The notes: generated from the sequence alone by a model not told the origin. Shown: positions 11,097 to 22,614, numbered from the stretch's first letter. The stretch: DNA of 64,000 nucleotides from Metamycoplasma equirhinis (GCF_006385185.1 NZ_VFIX01000004.1:1-64000), one strand, 5' to 3'. A program made the numbers and translations.

Positions 11097-11348
11097 TTAT
11101 CCTTTTTGAATAACTATTCGCAATGTCAAAGATAAAATAAATAACAAAATGCCTAAAATTATCATTGACCATTTTAAAACTTTCTTTATTCCGCGTTCTT
11201 TTGAAATTTTAAATAAATCTAAATCGTTACTACCAACTAAGGCACCACTAAAGCTATTAGAATCAGGAGCCATCATAAATGAAATGCCAACAATTAAAAA
11301 AGCAATGATTATCAAGCTAACAATTAAAAATATTGAAATAGCACTCAT
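11097..11348 (-). CDS. secG: Preprotein translocase subunit SecG
   Basis: 83 residues with two hydrophobic helices (roughly 3-27 and 60-79). The loop between them carries GALVGSNDLDLFKISKERG, like the SecG loop. It is a minor subunit of the SecYEG channel that exports the many lipoproteins encoded here. AAGGAG lies before ATG 11348. It sits between aspS and rnr; a secG-rnr-smpB order is also common in Firmicutes, which supports the call. Confidence 0.88.
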   Translation of the reverse strand: MSAISIFLIVSLIIIAFLIVGISFMMAPDSNSFSGALVGSNDLDLFKISKERGIKKVLKWSMIILGILLFILSLTLRIVIQKG

Positions 11349-11362
11349 ATATATCTCCTTAA

Positions 11363-13033
11363 TTATTTTTTAATTTCCAAACTATATTCAAATAATTGTT
11401 CTTTTGTTACATCTGATGGTGCGGAAGTAAGTAAATCTATACCTTTTGCATTTTTTGGAAACGCAATAACATCTCTAATAGATGATGATTTTGTCAGAAT
11501 CATTAAAACACGCTCAATTCCAAATGCTATACCATTATGTGGTGGCAAACCATAGTCAAAAGCTTTTAAGAAAAATCCAAATCTTTCTTGCTGCATTTTT
11601 TCGCTAATTTTTAAAATTTCAAACATTAATTTTTGGGTTTTTAGATCGTGAATTCTTATTGAGCCAGAACCTAATTCGAATCCGTTAAGTACCAAATCGT
11701 ATGAAAGAGCTCTAACCTTATCCAATTCGCCGGTTTTTAGATATTCTAAAGTTGATTCATCAAATTGAGTGAAAGCATGATGCGCAGGTGAATATGATTG
11801 ATTTTCTTTATCAAACTCAAACATTGGTCAATTAACAATTCATAAAAAGTTTAATTTCTCAGGATCAGCCAAAACATATAATTCATTTAATAATGTTCTC
11901 ACTGCACCCAAAGATTTCAAAGCATCATCTTCATCTTTGTTGATTGATACGATTGCAAAAGGGGTTTCTATCTTTTTTTGTTTAGCTTTGTTTAGCAATT
12001 TGTTTGAAAAAATTGAGTTAGAATCTTGTAAATTCTCAATAATTAGGATTTCCCCATTATTTTTTTTAAAAGTTTCATTAATTGGTTGTAAGTATTCAGC
12101 TACGTTTCGATCAAAAATAATTACCTTAACAAATTTATTTTCATAATTTTTCGCAAATTCATTTGTATAATCCTCGATTAAAAATTCGAATCTAGTATCA
12201 GGCTTATCATTTCCGTAATGTTGCATTGAGTAAAAATAATCCATACGTGGAAATGGAGTTGAAATTTTATAGCCTAGTTTATAAAGAACTTCTTTTCACA
12301 TTTTTTCGCATAGTTCAAAGATTTCTTCTCTACCACCAAATGACATTTCAATATCAAGTTGAGTAAATTCTGGCTGTCTATCTTTTCTTAAATCTTCGTC
12401 TCTAAATACTCTTGCAATTTGAAAGTATTTTTCAATTCCGGCGCTCATTAAAAGTTGTTTAAACAATTGTGGCGATTGAGGTAACGCAAAAAATTTTCCT
12501 TTTTTTCTTGTTGGTACTAGATAATCACGAGCACCTTCGGGAGTTGATTTTCCAAGAATTGGGGTTTCAACTTCGATATAGCCTTCACTATCAAAAAAGT
12601 TTCTTATTAAAAGCGAAAGTTTATGTCTTAATTTTAAATTTTCAAGCATTTTCTCTTGCCTCAAATCTAAAAAACGATATTCTAATCTTAAATCTTCGTT
12701 TGCATTTGTAGAATTTTTAGCAATTTCAAAAGGAATTTGTTTTGATGAATTTAAAACTTCATAATTATCAACCAATATTTCAATTTCACCTGATTTTAAT
12801 TCCAAATTTGCTTCTAATCTTTTTTTAATAATTCCATTTACTTTTATACAACTTTCTTTTGTCAATTTTGGGTCGGAAATATTCTGAAACACTAGTTGAA
12901 CAATACCAGAAGAATCGCGCAAATCAACAAATAATTGTTGTTTAAATTTTCGTTTATTTGCAATTCAACCAAATAATTCAACTTTTTTATCTAAATCATT
13001 TAGTGTAAGATTACCGCCATATATTTGTTTCAT
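11363..13033 (-). CDS. aspS: Aspartyl-tRNA synthetase
   Basis: 556 residues. Charges tRNA-Asp. N-terminal OB-fold anticodon-binding domain (MKQIYGGNLTLNDL...), class II motif 2 region FRDEDLRKDRQPEFTQ, a GAD-like insertion, and motif 3 FGIERVLMIL. Several TGA-Trp codons join the pieces. Start ATG 13033 lies 2 bases after the hisS stop, and the end of hisS (GGAG) serves as its ribosome site. The hisS-aspS pairing is the usual order in Firmicutes. Confidence 0.96.
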
Positions 13034-13035
13034 TT

Positions 13036-14298
13036 TTACTCCATTTCATTTATTGCTGCAAGAAATTCTTTGTTTGTGGTAAATATTATTGTTTTTTCTT
13101 GATTTTTAGTTTTGATTTTAATTTCGTTAGGCTTAGCGTTTAATTCTTTGAAAATTAAAAACTTGGGTTTAAGCTTAAAATATTGTTTAAAAAGTTGTTT
13201 AATTGTTAATTTTTGATTAATTAAGTTAACTTGAACTTTTTTACGTAATTCGTATGCAATTTTAAAAATTTCGTCTTTTTCAGAATCGTTTAAATATGCA
13301 ATTAAAATATCTTGGGTTTTTGATAATTCGGGATATTTATTAATATTGGCTGCTATTATTTCAACAATTCTATCAACGCCAAATGCAAAACCGATCGAGC
13401 CTAGTTTAGGGCCGCCAAATGACTCGAGCATTCCGTCGTATCTTCCGCCTCCCAATATTGTCGATTTAGAACCTAAAGCTTTTGATGTAGATACAAATTC
13501 GAAAACAATATCATTATAATAATCAAGGCCTCTCACAAGGTAAGGATTTATGCGATACTCAATATTAAATAAATCTAGTAGTTTAAGTAAATTATCAAAT
13601 TCTAATTTTTCTTCAACGGAAAGATAATCAATTAATTTTGGAGCTTTTTTAACAAAATCTTTATCGTTTTCCTCTTTATCATCTAAAATTCGAAGTACAT
13701 TTTTTTGTAACCGAATTTGTGAAATTTCTGATAATTGATCTTTATATTGTTCGAAATATTTTTTTAATATTTTTATGTAGTTGTTACGACTAGAAAAAGA
13801 ACCTAAATTGTTTATTTCAAGGCAAAAATCAGTAATTTTTATTTTTTCTAAAAAATCGTATGCTAACTTTATTAATTCAAAGTTAGCGTTAATGCTTTTG
13901 GGTTCAATTAATTCAACTCCGCCTTGAATAAATTGCCTATATCTGCCTTTTTGCGGGCGTTCATATCTAAACATAGGTCCGAAGTATGATAATTTAGTAT
14001 TTTCTAAATTATTTATTTTATTTTCAACGAATGCTCTAATTGTTGAAGCTGTTGCTTCTGGACGTAGTGCAATAGTTCTATCGCCATTATCTTTGAAAAT
14101 ATACATTTCTTTAGAAACAATATCACTTGTTTCACCAACTGATCTTATAAACAAATTAGCTTCTTCAATAATTGGAGTTTCAATAAAATCAAAAACGTAA
14201 TTTTTTGTTATTTCAAAAAAGTTTTCGCGAATATAAGAAACGATTTTTGATTCATTACCAAAAATATCTTTTGTTCCTTTTAGACGATTAAAAATCAT
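13036..14298 (-). CDS. hisS: Histidyl-tRNA synthetase
   Basis: 420 residues. Charges tRNA-His. It begins FNRLKGTKDIF as in the family. It carries class II motif 2 MFRYERPQKGRYRQF, the histidine motifs RGLDYYNDIVFEF and GGRYDGML, and the C-terminal anticodon domain. I chose ATG 14298 because GGAGG lies 5 bases upstream; an ATG four codons earlier would contain that site. It follows secDF closely and precedes aspS. Confidence 0.96.
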   Translation of the reverse strand: MIFNRLKGTKDIFGNESKIVSYIRENFFEITKNYVFDFIETPIIEEANLFIRSVGETSDIVSKEMYIFKDNGDRTIALRPEATASTIRAFVENKINNLENTKLSYFGPMFRYERPQKGRYRQFIQGGVELIEPKSINANFELIKLAYDFLEKIKITDFCLEINNLGSFSSRNNYIKILKKYFEQYKDQLSEISQIRLQKNVLRILDDKEENDKDFVKKAPKLIDYLSVEEKLEFDNLLKLLDLFNIEYRINPYLVRGLDYYNDIVFEFVSTSKALGSKSTILGGGRYDGMLESFGGPKLGSIGFAFGVDRIVEIIAANINKYPELSKTQDILIAYLNDSEKDEIFKIAYELRKKVQVNLINQKLTIKQLFKQYFKLKPKFLIFKELNAKPNEIKIKTKNQEKTIIFTTNKEFLAAINEME

Positions 14299-14316
14299 AT
14301 TGCCCTCCATAATTAA

Positions 14317-16962
14317 TTAAATAGAAAATGAGTTTATACCATTAAATACTTGTTCTTCAATTTTTTCTGTGTTTCAATAGCCATTTTCGATTCTACGTTT
14401 TTTAATTTCATATTTTTTGAAATATAGATGCATTCAAATATTTGGAATAATGAATAAGTTTATTAACGATAACGAAACCAACCCTAGCCCAAATGTTAAT
14501 CCAAATGATAAGTTAATATCGGTTATTAGTAATTTAAACAAAATTATGATTACAACAGATAAAATCATATTAAATAATTGTCTAAAGAAAATATCTCTTG
14601 TGTGATTTAAAAAAATTTCTTTGATTTTTTCTTTTTCTCAAATATAGTTAATCGTTGTTGTATCTTTAATAAATTCAGCTTTTATATTTTGTGAATTGAT
14701 TACAGAATCAACAATATTGAATATTGTAATAAACACAATTCCGCCAAATAATTCTTCATTTAATTGATTGTATGAAATTATTGAAAGCATTGCAACTAAT
14801 ATAATAATAAATAGTTGTTTTAACATTAAAATTAGCGCACTAATTAATGAAAATCTAATTGTTATGTATATCATTGAAGTTACTATCGTGCAAGTAATTA
14901 TTAAAGTCAATCAGCCAATGTTATTAGCAAAAGTTATTGGATTTAATTTTATGCTAAGTGCGTTTAAGTTACTTAATAGGAGTGGTTTAGTTTTTAAAAT
15001 TGAAATTAAATTATTAAATTCGGCGCTAGAAATTAATGAGTTTAAATCATTTTTTGAAAATACTTTTAAAACATATGTAGTTGTATCCGCATCTTTTGTC
15101 ATTGGTAATATTTCTATATTATTGATTCCGTCTATTTTAAAAATAAATTCAGCTATTTTATTAATTTCAGCAATTGTGAAACCATCACCCAAATTTTCCG
15201 AAACAGAAATTGTAGTTAAATAGTTGTATTTCAACTCTGGCGCTATGTTTAAACCATTTATTGGTGACTTTAATACGCCGGCAAAAATACCAAATAATAT
15301 TAGTGTAATAAATACTAAAAAAGCAAAACTAATCGTAAAGTATTTTGATTTAGTAATTAAGTCTATTTTATTTGTTAGTTTTGATAAATTAGAATTTTGA
15401 TTGATTAATATCTTAGGATTTTTATCAAATGATTCAGTTTTAATTAGATTTTTAATTAGTAAAGTATTTAATAAAATTGCAAAGGTTAATATTATAAAGG
15501 AAGCAATAAATGTAATTATTCCAATTGTGTTAATATATGAAATTTTAATAAATATTGCAAAAATAGTTGCAAAAATCATTAGTGCTATAGAATCTAGTCC
15601 ACTAATCAAGCCATTATTAATCATTTTCTTAACGGCTTTGTTAGGATTTGCACCATTATTAATTTCTTTTTTAAAGATTGCTAATTTATTATTTAAAATG
15701 TAAAACGCCACGAGCAATAGAATTACTATACTTAACGAAACAACTGGATTTATTGTTATTTTAAACGCAATTAGAATTGATAAGAAAACAAATACAAAGA
15801 ATCCTAACGATAAAATTGATATTGCACCAATTAAACGGTATTTAGCAATTAAAAATAGTGCTACAATCGAAAATAAAATTGTTATTGCTATTAAATATTT
15901 GTTTTTATTTTTATTTTCATTAATAGTGAAATATGAATATTGTTTTACAAAATCAAATTTTGAATAAGAAAAGTTTATAATAGCCGCAATTTCATCATCG
16001 GAAAGTCCATGTTTATTGTTATTGAGTAGATAAAATGAAGATTCGCTTTTATCTGGTGACAATAAAGCAGCGGGATTCATTGCGCTAATTAAGTAACCCC
16101 CAGCATTAATTTGATTATATTTTAATGAAGGAAATTTTAAATCAATAACCTTATCTTTTTCTTTAATTTCATCAGGCTTAGCTGAATTACCAATATAAGC
16201 AAAATTTACAGGGTTTTCTCCAGCTTTTTTTCAATCTTCTGGAAATTTTTCTTTTGCAATTCTAATAAATTCATGAAGATTTAATCAAAAGTAAACTTTT
16301 ACAGTTGGATTTGAATCGTTTTTATTGTTAATGAAATATTTGTAAAAATATTCATTCGCCATATTAACAAATTGGTCTCATCCGGTGGAATCTAATTTAA
16401 TTTTAATTCTTTGTCTTGCTCCGGCTTTATTTTTTGTTGTAGCAGGATCCTTATCTAAACTAATGTTATAATCCTCTGGTCCTTCTTTTATAAAATCTTG
16501 CAATGATTTAACTAGAGTAATATCAGGATTAAATCTAGAAATATAACTCCCTTTATAAAATAAGGGGTTTCCTAGTTCATCTGTCACTGTTAAATAGGGC
16601 TTTTTTACCAAGCTAGTTATAAGCTTTTGCATGTCTTCATCAGTTTTAACTTCATTGCTAGAAATTTCTAGCAAATTGTTAGATAATAAGTTAAGACTTT
16701 GCGATGAAGATAAAACACCATGTTGGTTTTCAATATATTTTTTTGTTAGATTTAAAATATTTTTTGAATTTGGCAAATCAAAATTTTTGTGTTTTTCGAT
16801 TTTTAAACCGACATGCGCTTTTGCAACATTTGAATGATTTTGACTCAATTTAGGCGCAAGAAAAAACGCTGTCCCAAAAACAACAGATAAAATTATTCCT
16901 AAAAGGACTAAAATATTTATAAATCATCTAAATTTATTACTAATAAACTTTGCTTTTTTCAT
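14317..16962 (-). CDS. secDF: Fused protein-export subunit SecDF
   Basis: 881 residues. One polypeptide covers SecD and SecF, as in Bacillus and other mollicutes. N-terminal helix, a long extracellular part, two membrane blocks (about residues 345-490 and 680-850) separated by a second extracellular part, and a charged tail. It assists Sec-dependent export using the ion gradient. Five or more TGA-Trp codons interrupt standard-code reading. Motifs are diverged from Bacillus SecDF, so the call rests on topology, the LSDDEIAAIINFSY SecD segment and the link to other sec genes nearby. Start ATG 16962. Confidence 0.85.
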
Positions 16963-16997
16963 AGTTTGTAATTATACTAAAATTTTTTAGCGTTTAA

Positions 16998-17948
16998 TTA
17001 AATTAAATGTACTGTTGCTAAGTATTTTAAGCCATCACTAGTTATCTTTCTCCCTCTAGGAGATTTTTCAATTAATTTATTGATTAAAAGTAATGGTTCA
17101 ATCTCATTCATTATTGAATATCTATCATCTTTTGTTATTGAAGAGATTGCGTCAATCGAAGCAAATTTATCAACAAAAACAGTATGCAATGTTAAAAGAT
17201 ACTGTATTTGCGTGTTATATAGTCCTAATGGGTATATTTCTAAATAATCAAAGGCATTTTTTACAATTTTTTCAGTAATAATTTTTTCTTTTTTGAAAAT
17301 ACAAAAATCATTAACTCTTTTTAGTAAGTTATTAGCAATTCTTGGCGTTTGCCGTGAACAACTTGCGATTTTTTCAATAGCTTTTTCGTCAATTTTAATT
17401 AAATTTCGAACAGCAGAATTAACAATAACCTTTTCAATTTCTTCATTTGAATACGCTTGTAATTTTCCGATATATCCAAATCGATCCTTTAAAGGTTTGG
17501 ATAGTAAATTAAATTTTGTAGTTGCGCCAATTAATGAGAAATTCTTTAATTTAAGACGCATTATACGTTTATCACCTTCGGGACCAATAGTTACGTCAAG
17601 AACTTTATCCTCCATTGCAGAATATAAAAGTTCCTCAACATTCTTGTTGATACTGTGTATTTCATCGATGAAAATTATATCATTTTCTTGAATTGAAGAA
17701 AAAATTGTTAAGATGTCACTTTTTTTCTCAATTAAAGGTCCCTGGACATAAACTATATTAGCTCCTACTTCTTTGCTTATTATTTTAGCCAAACTAGTTT
17801 TCCCTAATCCAGGCGGTCCATAAAATAGTAAATGGTCAATGATTCGTTTTTGCTCTCTTGCTGACGAAATCATTATTTTTAGAGTTGAAGTTATTTTGTT
17901 CTGTCCTATAAAATCATCAAAAGAATTAATTCTAAATTCTTGCTTCAT
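16998..17948 (-). CDS. ruvB: Holliday junction helicase RuvB
   Basis: 316 residues, typical. AAA+ motor that drives branch migration with RuvA. Walker A GPPGLGKTS at 44-52, Walker B IIFIDEIHS, sensor GATTK, and a winged-helix C-terminus with SPRGRKIT. The start is ATG 17948, inside the end of ruvA (17-base overlap); a TTG five codons upstream is less likely. No RuvC is present in the window. Confidence 0.96.
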   Translation of the reverse strand: MKQEFRINSFDDFIGQNKITSTLKIMISSAREQKRIIDHLLFYGPPGLGKTSLAKIISKEVGANIVYVQGPLIEKKSDILTIFSSIQENDIIFIDEIHSINKNVEELLYSAMEDKVLDVTIGPEGDKRIMRLKLKNFSLIGATTKFNLLSKPLKDRFGYIGKLQAYSNEEIEKVIVNSAVRNLIKIDEKAIEKIASCSRQTPRIANNLLKRVNDFCIFKKEKIITEKIVKNAFDYLEIYPLGLYNTQIQYLLTLHTVFVDKFASIDAISSITKDDRYSIMNEIEPLLLINKLIEKSPRGRKITSDGLKYLATVHLI

Positions 17949-18543
17949 TTGCTTTACTACCAATTATTTTTATTGCGTTTTCAACGCATTCTTCAATATT
18001 TTCGGTTAATTTCATATTTTCTAATGCATATTTAATTTGTTGTGATTTAAAACCGAGCATTTTCATTGTTTCTTCAAATTGCGATTGAGCATTGGATTCT
18101 GATATTTTATTTTTAAATTTTGAAATTTCATCCTCGCTTAGTTTTGATAAAAATTTTTGATATTTTTCTTTATAGTTATAAATAATATTATTTGCTATTC
18201 TTTGTGAAACATAACTAACTTTCATTAGCGAATTACAATCTTCAGTTGCTATATAATTTAATACATTTTCTCATCCCAGATTTAATATCGCAATAGCTGT
18301 TTTAGGCCCCAAGCCTTGTAACGCAATTAAATCTTCAAAAATAACCATTTCCTTGAAGCAATCAAATCCATAAGTGGTATTAGTATATTCATTTGTAACA
18401 TTAGATATAAAAATTTTTTTAACTTGGTCTTTTTCAAATCTTGAAATATTAGGAACATATATTAATTCGCCCTCACCGTTATGATCTAAAATTAAATAAT
18501 TTGTGTTAACGTGCATTATTTTTCCATATAAATATATTTTCAT
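17932..18543 (-). CDS. ruvA: Holliday junction DNA-binding protein RuvA
   Basis: 203 residues. N-terminal OB fold, helix-hairpin-helix LQGLGPKTAIAILNLG near residue 85, and the C-terminal domain that touches RuvB. It binds four-way junctions for RuvB. One TGA-Trp follows the HhH. Start ATG 18543 has GGAGG 7 bases upstream. First gene of the long minus-strand run toward ssrA, divergent from ppa. Confidence 0.93.
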
Positions 18544-18615
18544 TCTTTCCTCCACAATTTAGTTTAAGTGATAAATATTTACAAATTTTAATTAAGCGAA
18601 AAAATAGCGAAAAAC

Positions 18616-18648
18616 TTGGAAATAAATAAAAAATGCTAAAATTTGAAT
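18616..18648 (+). promoter_or_regulatory. ppa promoter, apparently leaderless
   Basis: TTGGAA (18616-18621), 15 bases, then TGCTAAAAT, an extended -10 (18637-18642), then only 6 bases to the ppa ATG. No Shine-Dalgarno fits, so transcription probably starts at the ATG itself. Confidence 0.5.
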
Positions 18649-19197
18649 ATGAAAAAAATTGAAGTAAATATTGAAATTAGTAAAGATTCAAAAATCAAAT
18701 ATGAATATGACCGTAAAACAAACAAAATTAAAGTAGATAGAATTTTACGTGGTGATTTTAAATATCCAACAAATTATGGATACATCGCAGAAGCACTTGA
18801 TTGAGACGGCGATGAGTTAGATGTTTTAGTTTATTCAAGCGAATCGTTTTTACCGGGTACTTCTCTTGAAGCTAGAGTTATTGGAGCAATGAAAATGATT
18901 GATTCAGGTGAAACTGATACTAAATTAATTGCCGTTCACGCTGATGATTATCGTTTGGACCATATTAAATCATTAAAAGACATTGATCAAATGTGACTTG
19001 TTAGTGTAAGAAATTTTTTTACTACTTATAAAGAATTTAAAGGCAAAAATGTAACCCAAGTGACCGGTTTTGAAGATATTGAATGAGCTGAAAACGAATA
19101 TAATGAATGTTGCGAATTAATGGAAAAATATGGAAAACTTGACAAAGAAGAATTTCTTAAGAAAATGAAAGAAGAACATCCTGAAAAGTATCTTTAA
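18649..19197 (+). CDS. ppa: Inorganic pyrophosphatase
   Basis: 182 residues. Soluble family I enzyme that hydrolyses pyrophosphate and so pulls biosynthetic reactions forward. Family residues seen: [16 protein letters not shown], the metal-binding [11 protein letters not shown], and [13 protein letters not shown]. Four TGA-Trp codons. The start follows from the family N-terminus and the lack of any other ATG. No ribosome site is visible, and the promoter seems to abut the start codon. Confidence 0.95.
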
Positions 19198-19229
19198 TAA
19201 TTGAAATTTGTAATATATAAAAACGGATT

Positions 19230-19265
19230 TAGAAGTTATAGCGAAAAACTATAATTTCTTTTTTA
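19230..19265 (+). terminator. Terminator after ppa
   Basis: GAAGTTATAG, a 6-7 base loop, then CTATAATTTC followed by TTTTTTATT. It forms a 10-bp stem with one G-T pair, just past the ppa stop. Confidence 0.75.
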
Positions 19266-19371
19266 TTCTTAAAATAAGAAAGAAAAGGTAAAAAAATCTG
19301 GTTTTTTCACAATATTTTCATATTTTCTTTTTAAAGCAAAAAAAATGTTGTATAAAAAAATATGGAGGAAA

Positions 19372-19707
19372 ATGAGAAAAACATTAGAAAAAAATAAAGA
19401 GTTAGCACAATATAAAGAATTAATAAATAAGAAAACAGCGATTAAAATTGAAGATATAAAGAAATATCCTTTTATCGCAAATAAAGACAAATTAATGAAT
19501 TTAAAATCTATATTTATAAAAGTACAACGAAAATTAATCGATTTATTTGAATTTTCGCTAGATGCAGATTTAAGAATCATCTACAATAAACTATTTAAAA
19601 CCGACTCAGGTTTTAGCTTAAAGTGAAATAATTTTTGTTTTTCTAAAGCAACGTATTATCGAAAATTAAAACAATTATTTTTAGCAATATTTTGATTGAT
19701 CGCATAA
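19372..19707 (+). CDS. Small hypothetical protein, cassette copy 1 first gene (MG284/MPN403-like)
   Basis: 111 residues, lysine-rich, predicted mostly helical. C-terminal part carries SKATYYRKLKQL, which looks like a helix-turn-helix recognition segment. From memory it resembles the small mycoplasma family labelled MG284/MPN403; function unknown. It is a clear relative of the 25610-25924 protein: both share a [LF]ID-x-F...LD-x-D core, then Trp, N, SK, YY and KL. ATG 19372 is chosen because GGAGG lies just upstream; an in-frame ATG at 19345 has no ribosome site. Two TGA-Trp codons. Confidence 0.65.
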
Positions 19708-19895
19708 AAATAATGATACTTTGAATTCTTTTATTTATAAAATAAGAAAGATTGTAAGTTTCAAAATAAATAAAAATTTTAATAAATTTGGTGTAGTTTA
19801 AATGTCTAACCAAGTTAGACAAAAAAGGGAAATTATGAAACTATCAAATGAAAATAAAATATATAAAATAAACTTACAATATTTTTTAGCTTTTT

Positions 19896-21104
19896 ATGAT
19901 TTTTGCATGTTACGTTTTAAAATATTGCAAAATCAAAGACAAACAAAAATATAGAAACCATAAAATGTTTGTTAACGAGCCAACTATAGTTCAAAAATAT
20001 ACTAATTCTAAACAACAAATTTCATTTAGTGAAGATATGAAATGCGTAATAGTTCCTTGTGCATATTATGTAAATAAAAAAAACGGGTTAATATCTTCAA
20101 AAATAAAACAAATTTTTAGCAATTCAGCGTTAGATAAATATCCAATTGAATTAAGCATCACAAAAAACGAAATAGATAATAGCGCATTGATAAAAATTAA
20201 GATTTTTCACGCGCTTTATTTCGGTGAAACTAAATACATTAAAATTAACGGTAAGGAAATATCATTTGATCTTTCTAAACAAATTGGCGATTATTTTATT
20301 TTTAATATTGAAAAATTTTTTAACGGCGAGAAAATTCTATTCAAAGATTTAAATAAAATTGAAATTCGTGCGTTTACTAGTCGCAGAGATTATATAGCTT
20401 ATCGAATTGGCGTTGATGTTAACTTAAAATATAATTATAATAGCACAAATTCCATAGCAAATGTTTTGGATAAAATTATAAAAATAAATGATATTAAAGC
20501 AATCAATTTTAGAATTACTAATCAAAGTTATAATTTTGAACTATCAAAATTTCCTTCGATAATGGAGATAATCAAATCCCAAACTGAAATAAATTTCAGT
20601 GATTTAACACAATATAACGGATGAAATGAGATAGCATATTCAAAAACACAAATATATTCTAATAACGAAAACAAAATTCCAACTTTTCATAGTGACGAAA
20701 AAAAATTACCGCTATTTTCAAATCTATGGTTTGAAAATGATTTTTCGCAAAAAGATTTTATTTTGTATAGTAAATTGCAGAAAAATAAACCAAATGAGTA
20801 TGTTTATCGATACTACATTAACGAAAAATATAAATTTTCAAAAAAATTTAGTTCATTTATTATTGATAACGAAAATGGGGATCCGGGTTTTTGAATCCCA
20901 TTAGATTTTCATGGAAATATTAAAGGAATTATTAAATCTAATTTATCAGAAAATTGTTCGCTTAAAAATTTAAGTTTTTCCAAAAATATTCACTCTCCTA
21001 TATTTGACAGAAAAAATGGAAAAGTGAAATTGTTCGTAAATCCAATAATATTAACTGAGCAAGAACTTGAATTTACATTTGATAATTGAATAATAAATGA
21101 ATAA
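19896..21104 (+). CDS. Hypothetical protein, cassette copy 1 second gene
   Basis: 402 residues. Unrecognised; possibly of the family called MHO_1580/1590 in M. hominis (memory only). The C-terminal half aligns by eye with the 25899-27044 product: G-x2-IP-x-[DN]FxGN, EN...LKN[LF]S, Px[FL]F...G, and LT[EK] near the end. ATG 19896 directly follows an in-frame stop at 19887 and gives a short membrane-like start. An overlapping frame from ATG 19835 would supply more of a membrane anchor, so a frameshift at the 5' end is possible. Mostly beta-rich, with no catalytic motif seen. Confidence 0.6.
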
Positions 21105-21108
21105 TTTT

Positions 21109-21126
21109 GCTCCCGGTAGGGGGAGT
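21109..21126. terminator. Bidirectional terminator between cassette copy 1 and nadE
   Basis: GCTCCC (21109-21114) pairs with GGGAGT/GGGAGC (21121-21126). TTATTTTATTTTT follows on the plus strand and AAAATTATT is on the other side. It lies between two convergent genes. The GC-rich hairpin stands out from its surroundings. Confidence 0.7.
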
Positions 21127-21870
21127 TTATTTTATTTTTGGGCCCCTAGGAATTAGTTTTCTTTTGTGTTCGCTTGTTTTATGAAGATTAATAATTTTTT
21201 GGTTTATATCTTTTGATACGGTATTTTTATCAATTAGTCATTTTTCAAATTCAATATAGCTAAAGCCAAGTTCTTCTTCATCATACTGATTTTCAATTAA
21301 ATCAGCCGAAGGCCTTTTATTAATAATTTCATTTGGCACATCAAATAAGTTGGCAAGAATATAAACATCTGATTTTTTAATGTTGGCAAAAGGAAGCAGA
21401 TCGCAACCACCATCGCCATATTTAGTAAAATACCCTAAATAGTATTCATCATAATTATCAGTTCCCAAAACAAGAGTTTTATTTTCTTGGCTTTGTGAAT
21501 ATAATGTTGCCATAATGAAACGAGATTTTAAATTTGCTATCGTAACTTTTTCTTGTAATTTTAACTTGGTTTTTAGTAATTCAAATTCATTAGTTAAATC
21601 AATTATTTGAATGCGATTGTCTAGTTGTAAATTAAGCAAATTTATATGTGATTCATTAATAGGATCGTCTTTTGTTTTAATGTAATAAAAATGCGAGTTA
21701 TTAGGAAAATATTTATACAAAATTTTTGCTAATGTGGCACTATCAATTCCCCCTGAAATTCCCAAAGAAATTCCCTTTGAATTAGAAAATTCCACTTTTT
21801 GTTTTAGCCAAGTAACCATCTTTTTTATAAAAGTTGCATATTCTTTTTGTTTTTTAATAGTTAATTCCAT
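21127..21870 (-). CDS. nadE: NH3-dependent NAD+ synthetase
   Basis: 247 residues. Last step of NAD synthesis: amidates deamido-NAD with ammonia. PP-loop SGGIDSA at 39-45, the LGTDNYDEYYLGYFTKYGDGGCDLLPFANIKKSDV segment around residues 150-185 typical of NadE, and KRPSADL. The C-terminus extends through a TGA-Trp near 21238. Start ATG 21870, with GGAG 9 bases upstream, is preferred to an upstream hydrophobic extension. It works with NadD encoded at 59823-60899. Confidence 0.95.
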
Positions 21871-22054
21871 TATTAATCTCCATATTATTATTAATACTAA
21901 TAATTTAATTTTAAACACTTTTAATTATTTTTATATCTTTAATTATAAAAGTTATTAGATATATATCTAATTGCCATAAAAACCTTTATAATTTCTAATT
22001 GTATTAATAAAACGAGACTTTTTTATTTATATTTTATATATTAAGGAGAAAAAA

Positions 22055-22612
22055 ATGATTAATGTAAACGATTTAAAATCGGGCACAACATTTCAATTAG
22101 AAGGCAATATTTATGTTGTTTTAGAAGCACAACATTCAAAACAAGGAAGAGGACAAGCTAACGTAAAAGTTAAAGTTAAAGACTTGCGCACAGGATCAAC
22201 TACAATTAAATCATTTACAGGTGGTGAAAAAGTTGAAAAAGCTATGATTGACAAAGTAAATATGGATTATTTATATAACGCTGGTGAAGTGGTTATTTTA
22301 ATGGATCAAGAAACATTTGAACAAATTGAAATTCCTGTTGAAAATTTAAAATGAGAGTTAAACTTTTTGAAAGAGGGACAAAAAGTTTTGGTAAGAAAAT
22401 TTGAACAAGAAGTTTTGGATATTGAATTACCTGTAAACGTAAATTTACTAGTTACCGAATCCCCAGATGCTGTTAAAGGAAATACTGCTCAGGCTGCACA
22501 AAAGAAAGTTACAGTTGAAACTGGATATATAGTTGAAACACCCTTATTTATCAAGGAAGGTGAAGTTATTTCAATCTCAACTGAAACTGGTAAATATGTA
22601 GGTCGAGCATAG
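22055..22612 (+). CDS. efp: Elongation factor P
   Basis: 185 residues. Relieves ribosome stalling at proline runs. Three beta-barrel domains. The tip loop of domain I reads SKQGRGQAN, with Arg32 where many bacteria have the modified Lys. Domain III carries TGYIVETPLFIKEGE. One TGA-Trp at 22352. Start ATG 22055 has AAGGAGA upstream. It is followed 2 bases later by an Asp23-like gene. Confidence 0.95.
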
Positions 22613-22614
22613 TT

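Noticed and set aside
14417..15703. Plus-strand open frames at 14417, 14768 and 15401
   Set aside because: Antisense shadows of secDF; no ribosome sites, hydrophobic composition mirrors the complementary strand.
19345..19371. Earlier ATG for the first cassette protein
   Set aside because: No ribosome site, whereas ATG 19372 has GGAGG directly upstream; kept only as an alternative.
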